Of a DNA stretch of 64,000 nt, positions 1 through 8,918 are shown piece by piece. Made by a program: the position numbers and the translations under genes. The stretch is taken from the NCBI RefSeq assembly GCF_001050155.1, contig NZ_LFVY01000020.1:38316-102315 (forward strand). Direction: 5' to 3'. The DNA comes from Nitratireductor soli (lineage in GTDB: Bacteria; Pseudomonadota; Alphaproteobacteria; Rhizobiales; Rhizobiaceae). Position 1 is the stretch's first letter, and every line of letters starts with the position of its first letter. Under the pieces are notes generated by a model. That model searched no databases and was not told where the DNA came from. It saw only the letters and a program-made list of their open reading frames with translations.

Positions 1-28
1 CTGTCATGGCCTGGCCTCCGCCCCTGCG

Positions 29-373
29 TCAGCTGATCCTCTTCAAAGCCGCTTCGAGATGGTTGTGCTTGTGCTGCACGGGGCCTTCGACCCGCAGCCT
101 CCCAGGCACGATGACCGCGCCATGGGCGTCGGTGACGGCGGAGATTTCATCGTCCTCGGTGAGATCGGCGCCAAGCGCGAACAGCCCGCGCACATCCTCC
201 ACCATGGCCGTCTTGTCGCCGTCGACGATTTCGCGGCTGGCATTCGACCAGATGAAACAGCGCAGCGTGCCGAGTGGCTGGAAGTCCGGCGCCACAGGCT
301 GGCCCCAGCCGTCCTGGCCCGCCGCCACATTGCGCTCGACGAGTGCCCGCATGGTCAATCGGCCGGCGATCAT
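29..373 (-). CDS. Putative phage head-completion / head-tail joining protein
   Basis: A 114-residue protein in the slot after the head-tail connector where HK97-like phages place a head-closure protein. The start is set by an ATGA overlap with the stop of the DUF2786 gene. The sequence is rich in beta-type segments and contains the stretch DAHGAVIVPGRLRVEG. I do not recognise a named family with confidence, so the role comes from gene order. After its stop, a GGAGG ribosome site and an ATG at position 7 (minus strand) show that the next phage gene begins at the window edge. Confidence 0.6.
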   Translation of the reverse strand: MIAGRLTMRALVERNVAAGQDGWGQPVAPDFQPLGTLRCFIWSNASREIVDGDKTAMVEDVRGLFALGADLTEDDEISAVTDAHGAVIVPGRLRVEGPVQHKHNHLEAALKRIS

Positions 374-1038
374 GCCAGGGCCAACGGAGATGCGGCCTCG
401 CTGTGAAGGCCCGGATTGAGATCGACGTCGCTGCCGGCAACCGCACCGCGCAGGCGGTCGTGATCCATACATGCACCGTTTGGCTTCGCGCTTCGCGGTT
501 CAACCACGACGAGGCCTGGATAGCGCTCCGTGAGATACTGTTCGACGAGAGCGTCGGCCTGACGCTCCGGCACGAGCGCCTTGACCTTCATGAACACCAT
601 GCTGGCCCATGCCTGACAGAAGATGTCCGCCCGCTGGCGTTTGCGGGCCAGTTTGCAGCGTTTGAGATGCGCCTTGATATAGTCGGCTCGTTCCTTCTTC
701 AGGCGACGGAATAGGACCGCGAATGCATAGCTCGCGATCTCGGCTGCCGGCGCGCGGCCAATGAAGCAGCGATCGCCGCGCGCATCGGCAAAGGAAGTGA
801 CCCCTAGCGCGCGACAGACGGTTTCGGAAAGGATCAGCTCCCAGACGGGCGATCGCTGCGTCCGCGATCCGCGCGTGACCGCTTCCTCGACGTCCGCCAT
901 CGCGATGTCCGCTTCGGTGATACCGTGCACATCCATAAGCTGGCGGGCTTTCGCGAGTGCGGATGCGGCCTCGTTCTCGTTTCCACTGCGGGCCAGCGCA
1001 AGGCACTTGCGGACCTTGTCAATGATCTTTCTGTCCAT
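370..1038 (-). CDS. DUF2786 domain protein
   Basis: A 222-residue protein. Residues 1-40 (MDRKIIDKVRKCLALA, then NENEAASALAKARQLM) match the N-terminal helical DUF2786 domain found in many phage and plasmid proteins of unknown function. A GAGG ribosome site precedes the ATG, and the gene starts 8 bases after the upstream connector gene ends. The C-terminal half has the basic stretch RRLKKERADYIKAHLKRCK, which suggests nucleic-acid contact. It sits oddly between two structural head genes. No enzymatic motif is visible and the function is unknown. Confidence 0.7.
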   Translation of the reverse strand: MDRKIIDKVRKCLALARSGNENEAASALAKARQLMDVHGITEADIAMADVEEAVTRGSRTQRSPVWELILSETVCRALGVTSFADARGDRCFIGRAPAAEIASYAFAVLFRRLKKERADYIKAHLKRCKLARKRQRADIFCQAWASMVFMKVKALVPERQADALVEQYLTERYPGLVVVEPRSAKPNGACMDHDRLRGAVAGSDVDLNPGLHSEAASPLALA

Positions 1039-1046
1039 CGTTCGCC

Positions 1047-1631
1047 TCACGCCATCGGCATGGCGGTACCGCGCAGCGCTGTGCCAAGCCAGGTGAAGAT
1101 GGCCTCGCGGGCTTCCGCCCGTTCCGTGCCGGTTGCGGCGGTCCACGAGTAATCGCCCGCCCTTTCGCTCTTCAGGCCGGCCGCTGCCTGCCCGGCCGTG
1201 TCCAGCTGCATGATCCGGATGACGGCCTCGTCGCGCATGCCGGCGGCCTCGCGCGGCGTGAATGTGATGCGCACCATGGGCGCCCAATAGGTTTTGCCGT
1301 TTGGCCCGCCCGTCAGCCGCTGAAGGGTGCGGCCGGTATGGAGGATGCGATAGTCGTCCGCCGTCAGCATGGTCTCCGCTGCGGCCTCTCCGCTATTGCC
1401 AGGCTGCATTTCCACCACTTCGATTGGCTGGCCCTGGTCCACGACGCTCGGCAGGCGCAAGGTGTGACGCCAGCCGTCGCGGTCGAGCGGATCGCCCAGA
1501 AACACGGTTGTCGGCCCGGAAGGTCCGAACCGATCGTCAATCACGGCGGAGATCGCGTCGATCATGGCTTGCAGTTCCTGGTCGCCGAGATCAGTTCCCG
1601 TCCGTTCCTTCACGCGGTCAATCAGGGCCAT
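1047..1631 (-). CDS. HK97 gp6-like head-tail connector protein
   Basis: A 194-residue protein that likely forms the connector ring docking onto the portal. It has the usual plan of this family: an N-terminal helix pair (MALIDRVKERTGTDLGDQEL, ALIDAIS-type spacing), a central beta region with RLPSVVDQGQ and YRILHTGRTLQRL, and an alanine-rich C-terminal helix. Its position after the capsid and before the head-completion gene supports the call. The start is supported by a CAGGAA ribosome site upstream. Confidence 0.65.
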   Translation of the reverse strand: MALIDRVKERTGTDLGDQELQAMIDAISAVIDDRFGPSGPTTVFLGDPLDRDGWRHTLRLPSVVDQGQPIEVVEMQPGNSGEAAAETMLTADDYRILHTGRTLQRLTGGPNGKTYWAPMVRITFTPREAAGMRDEAVIRIMQLDTAGQAAAGLKSERAGDYSWTAATGTERAEAREAIFTWLGTALRGTAMPMA

Positions 1632-1741
1632 CGGCTTGTTCCTGGAATGAGTGCGGCGGCGGGCTATGCCCCTACGGTCGTACCGTCCCTATCAGGTGCT
1701 GGGAGCCTTGCGAGCCGTACCAGACCGCCTTGGTTATCCTG

Positions 1742-2089
1742 CTACTTGTTCTCGCCTGCGCGGCCGTTCTTGTTGTCTTGCGCCGCTGCTTCTTTTTCCT
1801 CGGCAGCCTTGGCATCCGCTGCCGCCTTCTCGGCTGCCGCTTTCTCTTCGGCGGCCTTGGCATCCGCCGCTACCTTCTCGGCGGTAGCCTTTGCATCGGC
1901 TCCAGCCCGTTTTGCCACCGCTGCCGACGCCTTCGTAAGCCCGCCGACCAGGCCGAACCTTTCGGCGGCGCTGTCGGGAATTTCGTCGCCGGGAACGGCG
2001 TAGAGGGAGCCGGCGCGTTTGTCGTCGGCCAATACCAATGCCTTGCGGTCCCTGGTCAGATACAGTCGTTCTTTCGCAACCTGCGTCAT
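1742..2089 (-). CDS. Small phage protein with Ala/Lys/Glu-rich helical tail
   Basis: A 115-residue protein starting at an ATG just after the stop of the upstream small gene. Residues 1-50 (KERLYLTRDRKALVLADD) form a compact region. Residues 58-105 are an almost pure A/K/E/D repeat built from units such as AAADAKAAEEK, which should be a long charged helix or coiled coil. The position between capsid and connector suggests a virion or assembly role. No family is recognised. Confidence 0.6.
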   Translation of the reverse strand: MTQVAKERLYLTRDRKALVLADDKRAGSLYAVPGDEIPDSAAERFGLVGGLTKASAAVAKRAGADAKATAEKVAADAKAAEEKAAAEKAAADAKAAEEKEAAAQDNKNGRAGENK

Positions 2090-2091
2090 GG

Positions 2092-2358
2092 TCAGTCTTC
2101 CTTGCTCGACCACAGCACATGGAGCCAGTCGCCCGTCGTGTCCGTGGTGTCGTTTTCAATGACCCCGCCAGCCGTGGCGGAGACGGTGAACTCGGCCGTG
2201 CGATCGACGCGGGTCGGCGGGGCGCCCGCTGTGATGTGCTCGACGGAGAGAAGTGTGTCGCCCGGCTTGAGACTGCCTGGCACCTGATGCGTCCCAACCG
2301 GCCCGCCATAAATCATGGCGCAGCCAATGGCGGTCGGAAATCCTGATATCGTCGACAT
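2092..2358 (-). CDS. Small phage head-region protein, unknown
   Basis: An 88-residue protein directly downstream of the major capsid gene with an AGGAG ribosome site. The composition (Gly, Thr, Val; GGPVGTHQVPGSLKPGDTLL) suggests a beta-rich fold like the small decoration or stabilisation proteins often found here. I see no diagnostic motif, so decoration is a positional guess. Confidence 0.55.
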   Translation of the reverse strand: MSTISGFPTAIGCAMIYGGPVGTHQVPGSLKPGDTLLSVEHITAGAPPTRVDRTAEFTVSATAGGVIENDTTDTTGDWLHVLWSSKED

Positions 2359-2454
2359 GTTTGCTCCTATGCTGGGGCGCTCGCGGTGAGGCTGTCGGCC
2401 CTATCGGGGCGTAAGCCGCGCGAGCGCCCGTTCAAGCAATCGCCAGGTGGCGGC

Positions 2455-3774
2455 TTAGAGGCCGGTCACCTCGCAGAATGCGGGCGCACGGAAGACGACC
2501 AGCGCCGCGCGCATGTCCGCTCGCACCGTGCGCCGGCCTTCGCCGAACTGGTTGCCCACATAGCCGATCTGAATGTCCACGCCCTTCCGTTCGAACATCG
2601 AAATCCAGGCGGGCATGAACGAGCCGACATAACCGGTCCCGGCCACATCCGCGTCTTGCTGCACCACAGGAAGGCCCCACAGACGCTCCGGGCCGGCTTC
2701 GCTCGGGCTACCCCAGATATAGACGCCGTCCGTGGTGCGCAGCAGACGCACGTCCTGCCAGTCTTCGGGATGCATGACGTGGTGGGTAGGTATGGCGCGG
2801 CCGGTCACGCGGATTTTGGTCATCGCGCGGTAGAACGCGTCCGGCACCGGGTCGGCGGCCTTGGCATGGGTCTGGATGCCCGGCGTGTTCTTCAGCCCGC
2901 GCAGATTGGCGCCCGCGCCGTCGCCCAGCAGCGACTGCTGGTCGAGGCGCTGGCGAATGCCGAACATGAGCCGCGAATTGACGTATGACGAGATGAACGA
3001 CACGTCTTCGAGCTGCTCGTCCGTTACCGGCAGGCTGTCGGTGATCTTGCGCACCGGACTGGTACGCTCGGTGAAGGCGAAGGCAGACTCCGCGAAAGCC
3101 GCGCCCTCGGCCCGCTCGGCCGCGCCGTGCGTCCGGGTGGTTTCCTCCATGTATGGCACGGCGGCCTGACCGGTCTGTGCCATCGGTATGATGTCCAGGA
3201 GTTGGATCGGCCGCGTCGCCGCCTCGACATAGCCGGGCAGCCGGAGGCTTTCCGGGGCGAAGCCGGCCGCCGTCGACATGAGCGCCTTTGCGCCGATGGT
3301 TTCAGGCACCATGGCCTTTGCCAGGAGATCGGAGGGCAGCGCATCGTCGAAGGAAAGCGTGATGCCGCCGCCGGCGCCACCATCCACCCAGGCCTTGAAC
3401 GCCTTCTCGTCCGTGATCATCGCTCCGAGCGACTTCATGGCGAGGCCCAACGCCGGATGGTTTCCGCCGCCACCGGGCAGCGGCAGCCGGTTGCGCACCT
3501 TCTGGCGGTCGGACAGGTTCTTTTCGGCCTGTTCGGCTGCCTCAAGGGCCTCGGCTTGTTGGGCCAGCTCGTTCAGCTCGGTGTCCATCTCCTTGACCTT
3601 CTCGGCCACAGCGATCGAACCCTTTACGTCTTTGCCGAGAGATGTGACACGGTTGAAGTCGTATGACTTTTCGCCGCTATCGGTCGTCACGCGCGCCTCG
3701 TCGAAGACGCCGGCCAGCGCATCCTGCTTTGCCGCGAGCTTCTCGCGGACATCCTTCAGTGTCATGTCAGGCAT
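2455..3774 (-). CDS. HK97-type major capsid protein
   Basis: A 439-residue HK97 gp5-family capsid protein. Residues 3-105 form the charged helical delta/scaffolding region (KDVREKLAAKQDALAGVFDE; VAEKVKEMDTELNELAQQAE) normally removed by the prohead protease encoded just upstream. The mature shell domain follows, with typical segments such as ESLRLPGYVEAATRPIQLLD and a late RLWGLPVVQQ-type strand. The chosen ATG (MPDMTLKD) has AGGGA upstream; a second in-frame ATG lies 9 bases downstream. A 361-base leader separates it from the protease gene, unlike the tight spacing elsewhere in the operon. Confidence 0.9.
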   Translation of the reverse strand: MPDMTLKDVREKLAAKQDALAGVFDEARVTTDSGEKSYDFNRVTSLGKDVKGSIAVAEKVKEMDTELNELAQQAEALEAAEQAEKNLSDRQKVRNRLPLPGGGGNHPALGLAMKSLGAMITDEKAFKAWVDGGAGGGITLSFDDALPSDLLAKAMVPETIGAKALMSTAAGFAPESLRLPGYVEAATRPIQLLDIIPMAQTGQAAVPYMEETTRTHGAAERAEGAAFAESAFAFTERTSPVRKITDSLPVTDEQLEDVSFISSYVNSRLMFGIRQRLDQQSLLGDGAGANLRGLKNTPGIQTHAKAADPVPDAFYRAMTKIRVTGRAIPTHHVMHPEDWQDVRLLRTTDGVYIWGSPSEAGPERLWGLPVVQQDADVAGTGYVGSFMPAWISMFERKGVDIQIGYVGNQFGEGRRTVRADMRAALVVFRAPAFCEVTGL

Positions 3775-4135
3775 TGTGATCCATTCCCTGATGTTGTCGC
3801 ACAAGGCCAAGCGTCCGCGCGCGGCCTGGATGAAGAAGAGGCCCGCGTCGGCGCGGGACTTCGTGAAGACTAGGGAGAAGGGAACGGCTGAAACATGCGC
3901 GCAGCTGCGCGGGCGAACCGCTGGTGGCATTTGGGTGCCTCCAGCACTAATGGCCGAAACGGCGGCCGAAATCCAGCCCGGACGGGAAACACGCGTTCAG
4001 CCGTCGGGCGAGGCCTTGCTGGATCGAATTTGAAGCGGATTTGAACACCGTAGGCGCGGGTTTGGCCCCGGTCAGCTAGTCCGGGGCCTTTCGTCGCTAG
4101 AAACGCGTACACGGCCGTTTGTTTCGAACCCGCCG
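3775..4135 (-). promoter_or_regulatory. Intercistronic leader before the capsid gene, with hairpin
   Basis: This 361-base gap interrupts an otherwise close-packed late operon. It contains a perfect 8-bp inverted repeat (GGCCCCGG at 4064-4071, CCGGGGCC at 4081-4088) with a 9-base loop. An 89-codon frame from a TTG start crosses part of it but has no recognisable content. The likely role is a separate capsid promoter, an RNA-processing site or a partial terminator that tunes capsid dosage; this is inference. Confidence 0.4.
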
Positions 4136-4861
4136 TCAACCGTGGCGGCGCAGGACATCGCGCAGGTCGTGCATCGCGGCCATGCGGTTGTCCTCGCTCT
4201 CATCGGGCGGCGGTGTGCCCGTGGCCAGAAGCACGTCGAGCCGCTGTTTCAGGTTCGCAAGCTGATCGAGCCGCGCCTTGCTCATCGGCCTGCCATCGGC
4301 CTCGCGAAGCGCCTTCACGTCGCCAGCCCGCTTCACGATGTCCTCGATCGCCGCGATCGTCGCGGCGATCTGGTCGGCGAAACTCCGGTGCGACTTCAGC
4401 GCCAGCGTGCCCGTGCCGATGCCTGCGCCGCGCACCACGGGCGAGACCTCATGCACGTCGAGCCGTTTCAGCCTCCGCACCTCCTGGCCCTCTATCACTT
4501 CATGTGACCTGTCGATGATCCCGAACCCATAGCTCCACTCCTGGACGGCGTTGCCCTTTTCCAGGTCGAACTTCAGCGCGGCATGCCATTCGCGGCCGGC
4601 TTCGGATTTCATGTTGAGATGGATCTCGGCATAGGCGGCGTCGTCCGCCTCGTAAACACGTGCCTTGCCGAGCGGCATTGCGCATCGATCGTGCGACGGC
4701 AGGATCGGCACCCACTGGTGCCCGCCTTCTTTCCAGGCGAACGCGCCGGCCTGATAGGTGTCGCCATCATGGTCGATTGCGGTCAGCGTGGCGATCTTCG
4801 CCAGGCCGAGGCCCTGGTCGTCCATCTCCTTGATGGTCAGGCTCTTCAGTTCTGTGTCCAT
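4136..4861 (-). CDS. HK97-family prohead protease (peptidase U35/S78)
   Basis: A 241-residue serine protease that should mature the capsid by removing its scaffolding region. The fold order fits the family: DHDGDTYQAGAF early, the catalytic histidine in LPSHDRCAMPLGKA (about residue 57), then the catalytic serine in QEWSYGF (about residue 108) and the conserved EVSPVVRGA strand. The helical C-terminus (residues 155-241) matches the self-processed tail of these enzymes. The gene begins 3 bases after the portal stop and precedes the capsid gene, the standard HK97 order. Confidence 0.88.
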   Translation of the reverse strand: MDTELKSLTIKEMDDQGLGLAKIATLTAIDHDGDTYQAGAFAWKEGGHQWVPILPSHDRCAMPLGKARVYEADDAAYAEIHLNMKSEAGREWHAALKFDLEKGNAVQEWSYGFGIIDRSHEVIEGQEVRRLKRLDVHEVSPVVRGAGIGTGTLALKSHRSFADQIAATIAAIEDIVKRAGDVKALREADGRPMSKARLDQLANLKQRLDVLLATGTPPPDESEDNRMAAMHDLRDVLRRHG

Positions 4862-4864
4862 GGT

Positions 4865-6928
4865 TCAGTCCTCGTTCTCATCGCCGAAATGGGGCGCGAA
4901 GCTCAATGTTCCGTTGGGATGCTCGTCCGCCGCCATCTGTGCGGCTTCATCGGCTGACACGATCGATCCGTCTCGCGCCATGTGCTCTTCGAGTGACCGT
5001 CCTGGTCCTAGCCGGCCGTCGAAGACGATGAACCGCTCGACATTGGCGGCCCGTGCGCGCTCGATCGTCGAAACGTTCTGCGCATATTTCGTCTCGGTCC
5101 TCGCGATCGTGCGGGCGCGCACCTCGGGCGCTGTCCAGGGACCTGCCTCTACATGCGCGGCGATCCGCGCGGCGAGCTGCTGGGCGCCTTCGCCCTCGGC
5201 CCGACCAACGGCGATCGCGTCGAAGAGCGCCGCCTTCGACTGCCGCGACAGGTCGACCAGGCCGGCGCGCCGTCCACCGGCGCCGGCCACCGAGCGCGCC
5301 ACCGGATCGGGCAGGCTTCCGCCCAGGCCCGCCAGTTCTCCCGCCTCCGCCACCTTCTCGGCCACCGCGATGAAATGCGCCTCGTAAAGCCGCTGGAACG
5401 CAGTGCGGTGGGCAGGGATGCCGAGACCTTCGAGGATCCGCTCGACAAGCAGTTCGTCCGCCTTCGTCTCCACACTGCCCGCCGCCTTCGGCGCCAGCTC
5501 CTCATGCGCCAGAAGCGGTAGCGCGGTTTCGCTCGCGGCCTTGCCCAGCGCCTTGAAGAACTTTTCAAGCCGCTTTTCCATCGCTTTGGCCAGCGGCTCC
5601 TCCTGCCGCTGCATGGCGATCACGAAGCCACGCGCCGCCAGGCGCTGGCTGCGCGTGGCCCTGGCCTTTTCGCCAAACGTCTTGCCGGACTCTGCCGGCC
5701 GCGCCGGCTGCCCGGCCGGCGTCTCGATGAGCATGGCGGGCCGCAGGAAGATGCGGTGGCTGTCGTCCACCTCTTGACCCATTGCCTCGCGACCTTCCGC
5801 AACCATGGCCCAGCCGCCAGCGATCATTGTGTTCCAACGTGTTGCCGCCTCGTTGAGATCGTCCTGGAGCGCCTGGACTTCCGATGTATCCCATTTCGCC
5901 ACCAGCGCATCGGCCGGCCCGAAATCCGGCACCAGGGACCGGTCGAGCTCGTCAGCGAAGGCCCGGCCCATCGGCAGAACGCCATTCGTCCATGCGAGCT
6001 TGCACATCTCCTTCATGGTGGCTCCGACCTTGGTCGCCTGCAGGCCCGCCCCGAAACCGACCACGGCGGCCGGAATGCCGAGGCAAGCGCAAAGCCGCTC
6101 TTCGGCCACGTCGCGCGCCTCGCTCATGTTCATCTGCTGCGGGTTGAAGCCGTAAGGCTGGACATCGGTCGGCGCTCCCATGACCAACGGCTCGCCGCGC
6201 CGGTCTCCGCCAAAGGCTTCCTTCAGCCATGCTTTCACAGCAGCGACATCGTCGGCGGGAACCACGCCGCCGGCCTTCGGGCTAAGCACCACGCCAGGCA
6301 CGCCCATATTGCGCAGGAGCGAGGCCACGAAGTTGGAGCTTTCCAGGTCCATGAAGATTTCACGAATCACGCCGGCCAGCGGTGAAAGCCCCTTGCGGGG
6401 ATTGTGTGGATTGATGCCGTTTCGGAAGTGAACCACATCTGCGGCATCGACACTGATCGGCTCGATGCCTCCGCCGGGAGAATAAACGTAGTGGGACAGG
6501 AATGTCGTCCCGTCCGCCGAACCCTTCGGCTCCATCATCCAGTGTGGCACGTACCACAGCTCTGCCGGGCGTCCGACGCCGTTGCGGAGCTTCAGCCAGT
6601 AGGCGTTTCCGTCGAGACACCAGGACAGCACCGTGCCGGCCCACAATGCGATGTCGCCATAGTGATCGTTCGGTCGCCTGATCAGCTTCAGAGCGCCATG
6701 TTCGTCCACTTCCTCGCGCCCGCCGTTCCGTGTGTTGCGCATCACGGTGAGGCGCGCCTCGGGGAGGGCGCGCTGTATCCAAAGGATCGGCGCCGTGACG
6801 ACAGAACTGTCCAACCCGTCGCCAACGGCCGCCGTATAGTCGAAGCGGGTGCGCTTCAACATGCGGCCGAGGAAAGGGGCGCGAGGGCTGTGCCGCATAA
6901 TCGTCAGCGCCTTTGAAAGCCAGTTCAT
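4865..6928 (-). CDS. Phage portal protein fused to a MuF-like head morphogenesis domain
   Basis: A 687-residue protein. Residues about 1-400 are an HK97-type portal (WIQRALPEARLTV; DVVHFRNGINPHNPRKGLSP; MGVPGVVLSP). After a charged linker, residues about 540-687 match the MuF-type minor head domain, including VRARTIARTETKYAQN and a terminal EHPNG motif. Portal and MuF are usually separate proteins in Mu-like phages. The start is the ATG in an ATGA overlap with the terminase stop; a TTG 12 bases upstream is less likely. It forms the DNA entry vertex, and the fused domain probably lies inside the capsid and may be ejected with DNA. Confidence 0.85.
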   Translation of the reverse strand: MNWLSKALTIMRHSPRAPFLGRMLKRTRFDYTAAVGDGLDSSVVTAPILWIQRALPEARLTVMRNTRNGGREEVDEHGALKLIRRPNDHYGDIALWAGTVLSWCLDGNAYWLKLRNGVGRPAELWYVPHWMMEPKGSADGTTFLSHYVYSPGGGIEPISVDAADVVHFRNGINPHNPRKGLSPLAGVIREIFMDLESSNFVASLLRNMGVPGVVLSPKAGGVVPADDVAAVKAWLKEAFGGDRRGEPLVMGAPTDVQPYGFNPQQMNMSEARDVAEERLCACLGIPAAVVGFGAGLQATKVGATMKEMCKLAWTNGVLPMGRAFADELDRSLVPDFGPADALVAKWDTSEVQALQDDLNEAATRWNTMIAGGWAMVAEGREAMGQEVDDSHRIFLRPAMLIETPAGQPARPAESGKTFGEKARATRSQRLAARGFVIAMQRQEEPLAKAMEKRLEKFFKALGKAASETALPLLAHEELAPKAAGSVETKADELLVERILEGLGIPAHRTAFQRLYEAHFIAVAEKVAEAGELAGLGGSLPDPVARSVAGAGGRRAGLVDLSRQSKAALFDAIAVGRAEGEGAQQLAARIAAHVEAGPWTAPEVRARTIARTETKYAQNVSTIERARAANVERFIVFDGRLGPGRSLEEHMARDGSIVSADEAAQMAADEHPNGTLSFAPHFGDENED

Positions 6929-8325
6929 GCGGGTATCCAATCCTTATCGAGAGAGGTTTGAGCCTCCGGCCCGCTCTGAACCGTCAATGGCCGCCATGGC
7001 TGGTGTGTTTTGCCGTCGGCCGCGTGAATGCCGAGCGCCAGCGCCCAGAAGTGATCGGCATGGCCATCCGGCGTGCGTTCGGCGGTGAAGCGGATGTTGC
7101 CAGCAGCGGTGACCTGCTTGGTGACCTGCCGAAGGTCGGCGCGAATTGGACCGGTATACGGGATGCGGATGCGCCGCTCTTCCATGCGCGAGCGCACCGG
7201 ATAGGCCAGGGTTTCCTTGACCGGTGCTGTGAAGCTGACGCCCTCGACCTTGTAAGGGCCGAATTTGTCTTGCGCGTCATCGACCCAGCCGATGCCGAGG
7301 CCGGTTTCGTCGATGCAGACGCGGGCACACCGTTCGAACCAGGGCCAGAGCACCTTCTCCTGGTCCGACTTCTTCATCTTCCGCAGCGCTTCGACATGGC
7401 GGGTGTAGAGCACGTCTCCCAGCCGCTCAAACACCCACAGCACGGTCAGGTCATGCTTGCGGCCGATGTCCACGCCGGCATAGAGCTCGCCGCCCTCGGT
7501 CGCGGTCCAGTCGTCCAGCTTGCCATACTCGGCCGAGGCGATCAGGTCGTATTCCAGGAACGCCGCATTGTCGTCGGCCGGCTGGCACATATACTCCTGG
7601 AGAAAGCTCTCCTCGTCGGCCGCGCCGCTCTTCACCCAATCGAAATAGGCCGCCTCATCCATTTCCTGGCGTTCGTCCTCGGCCGGCAGGGATTGCTGCA
7701 GTTTCCAAAGGAAGCCGGCATCCAGCGCGTCCTGCAGGGTCACGGTGTGCAGGCTGATCTTCTTCGGGTTGCCGCCTTCCTTCACCTCGCGCACGAGCTG
7801 GTTGAAGAAGTTCTGCGAACCGCGATGCGTAGAGATCACTTCCATCTGCCCGCCCCAGGTGATGCCTGGGTAGGCGATCGACCAAAGCTTGCGCGGGTCG
7901 GGATGCAGTGCGAACTCGTCCAGTACGCGGCTGCCGCGCTTGCCCGCCTGGGCGTCGGCATTCGAACTCATCGAATGGATGCGCCGCCGGTTGGCGAACT
8001 GAAGGACGAGGGCGCTGTGCTTCTTCTCCTCGTCGATCACCATCTCGCCCATGTCGCGCGCTGCCAGATCGGCGATGCCGGCCCACAGCTTGCAGTCTTC
8101 AAGAAACAGCCGTGCCTGGATTTCATCGCGCGATGAGACCCACTCGTCGAAGCGGGCGCTCGCCAGCGCGATCCGCGAGACCTGGGCGTATGCGGTCGAC
8201 CAGGACAGGCCGATCTGGCGGCCTTTTTCCATGAGCTTCAGCCGTGACCCGTCGGCGATCCACTTGCCCTGGTAAGGCAAAAAGATCGCCTCCTTGTTCG
8301 CTGGGGCGTTGCGCGCGTTTCCCAC
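6925..8325 (-). CDS. Terminase large subunit, Mu gp28-like
   Basis: A 466-residue DNA packaging motor. The ATPase half has a degenerate Walker A (EKGRQIGLSWST, residues 33-44), as in Mu gp28-type terminases, and a Walker B with catalytic acid (RVLDEFAL, residues 133-140). The nuclease half supplies candidate metal ligands D286 (AGVDIGRKHD), D339 (VCIDETGLG) and D424 (GHADHFWAL). It starts at a GTG that overlaps the small subunit TAG stop and ends in an ATGA overlap with the portal gene. Such phages package headfuls from integrated copies. Confidence 0.88.
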   Translation of the reverse strand: MGNARNAPANKEAIFLPYQGKWIADGSRLKLMEKGRQIGLSWSTAYAQVSRIALASARFDEWVSSRDEIQARLFLEDCKLWAGIADLAARDMGEMVIDEEKKHSALVLQFANRRRIHSMSSNADAQAGKRGSRVLDEFALHPDPRKLWSIAYPGITWGGQMEVISTHRGSQNFFNQLVREVKEGGNPKKISLHTVTLQDALDAGFLWKLQQSLPAEDERQEMDEAAYFDWVKSGAADEESFLQEYMCQPADDNAAFLEYDLIASAEYGKLDDWTATEGGELYAGVDIGRKHDLTVLWVFERLGDVLYTRHVEALRKMKKSDQEKVLWPWFERCARVCIDETGLGIGWVDDAQDKFGPYKVEGVSFTAPVKETLAYPVRSRMEERRIRIPYTGPIRADLRQVTKQVTAAGNIRFTAERTPDGHADHFWALALGIHAADGKTHQPWRPLTVQSGPEAQTSLDKDWIPA

Positions 8326-8915
8326 TACGCGATCCCCGCCAGGCGCTGTGTGATCAGGCGCATCGCCTCGTCGGAAACGCCATGGACCTTTCCGATGCTG
8401 GCGACTTCCTTGGTCGCTTCGGCGACTTTCTTCCTATGCTCTTCCTCAAGCCCCCGGCGCAACTCGGCTGCATGCCGTTGCGCCGTCACGGCCGCGCGGT
8501 TCGCGCTCGCCAGGGCGTTGATCTCCTTTGCGCTAAGGTTGCCCCCGGCGAGCATCGCGTCGACAGCCATCTTGAGCCGCTCCGATACCGCCACGGTCAT
8601 CATGTCCGCGCCGTCCGGCCCCATGCCCTCGCAGAGCGCCCGCGACAGCCGCAGGCGTTCGTCATGCTCGCGCCACTGCATGGCCTTCCTGACCGAATAG
8701 CGCGAGAACGCTCCCTTCGAGATCGGTGCGAGGCCGCGATCGGCCAACCGTGAATTGAACTCTTCGAGCAGGTCGATCTGCAGCCGCTTGCCGGCGCGCA
8801 GCTCCTCGTTCAGCCAGGCAAGGTCTGCGTCCGCTTCTTCGGGAAGCTGTTCCAGCGTGGAGAGCCTTCCGCGCCCCTGTCTGCGCCCGGCATTGTCGAC
8901 CGCGTCTTCGACCAT
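8325..8915 (-). CDS. Terminase small subunit, DUF3486 (Mu gp27-like)
   Basis: A 196-residue protein of the DUF3486 family. It shows the family signature RGRLSTLEQLPEEADADLAW, then LNEELRAGKRLQIDLLEEFN and ISKGAFSRYSVRK, a helix-turn-helix region. The C-terminal half is helical. It partners the large subunit in recognising phage DNA. The gene order gp26-like, gp27-like, gp28-like matches Mu. Confidence 0.85.
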   Translation of the reverse strand: MVEDAVDNAGRRQGRGRLSTLEQLPEEADADLAWLNEELRAGKRLQIDLLEEFNSRLADRGLAPISKGAFSRYSVRKAMQWREHDERLRLSRALCEGMGPDGADMMTVAVSERLKMAVDAMLAGGNLSAKEINALASANRAAVTAQRHAAELRRGLEEEHRKKVAEATKEVASIGKVHGVSDEAMRLITQRLAGIA

Positions 8916-8918
8916 CGC

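Noticed and set aside
3870..4139. 89-codon frame between protease and capsid genes
   Set aside because: It uses a TTG start without ribosome site, has no motif and spans the hairpin; treated as leader sequence.
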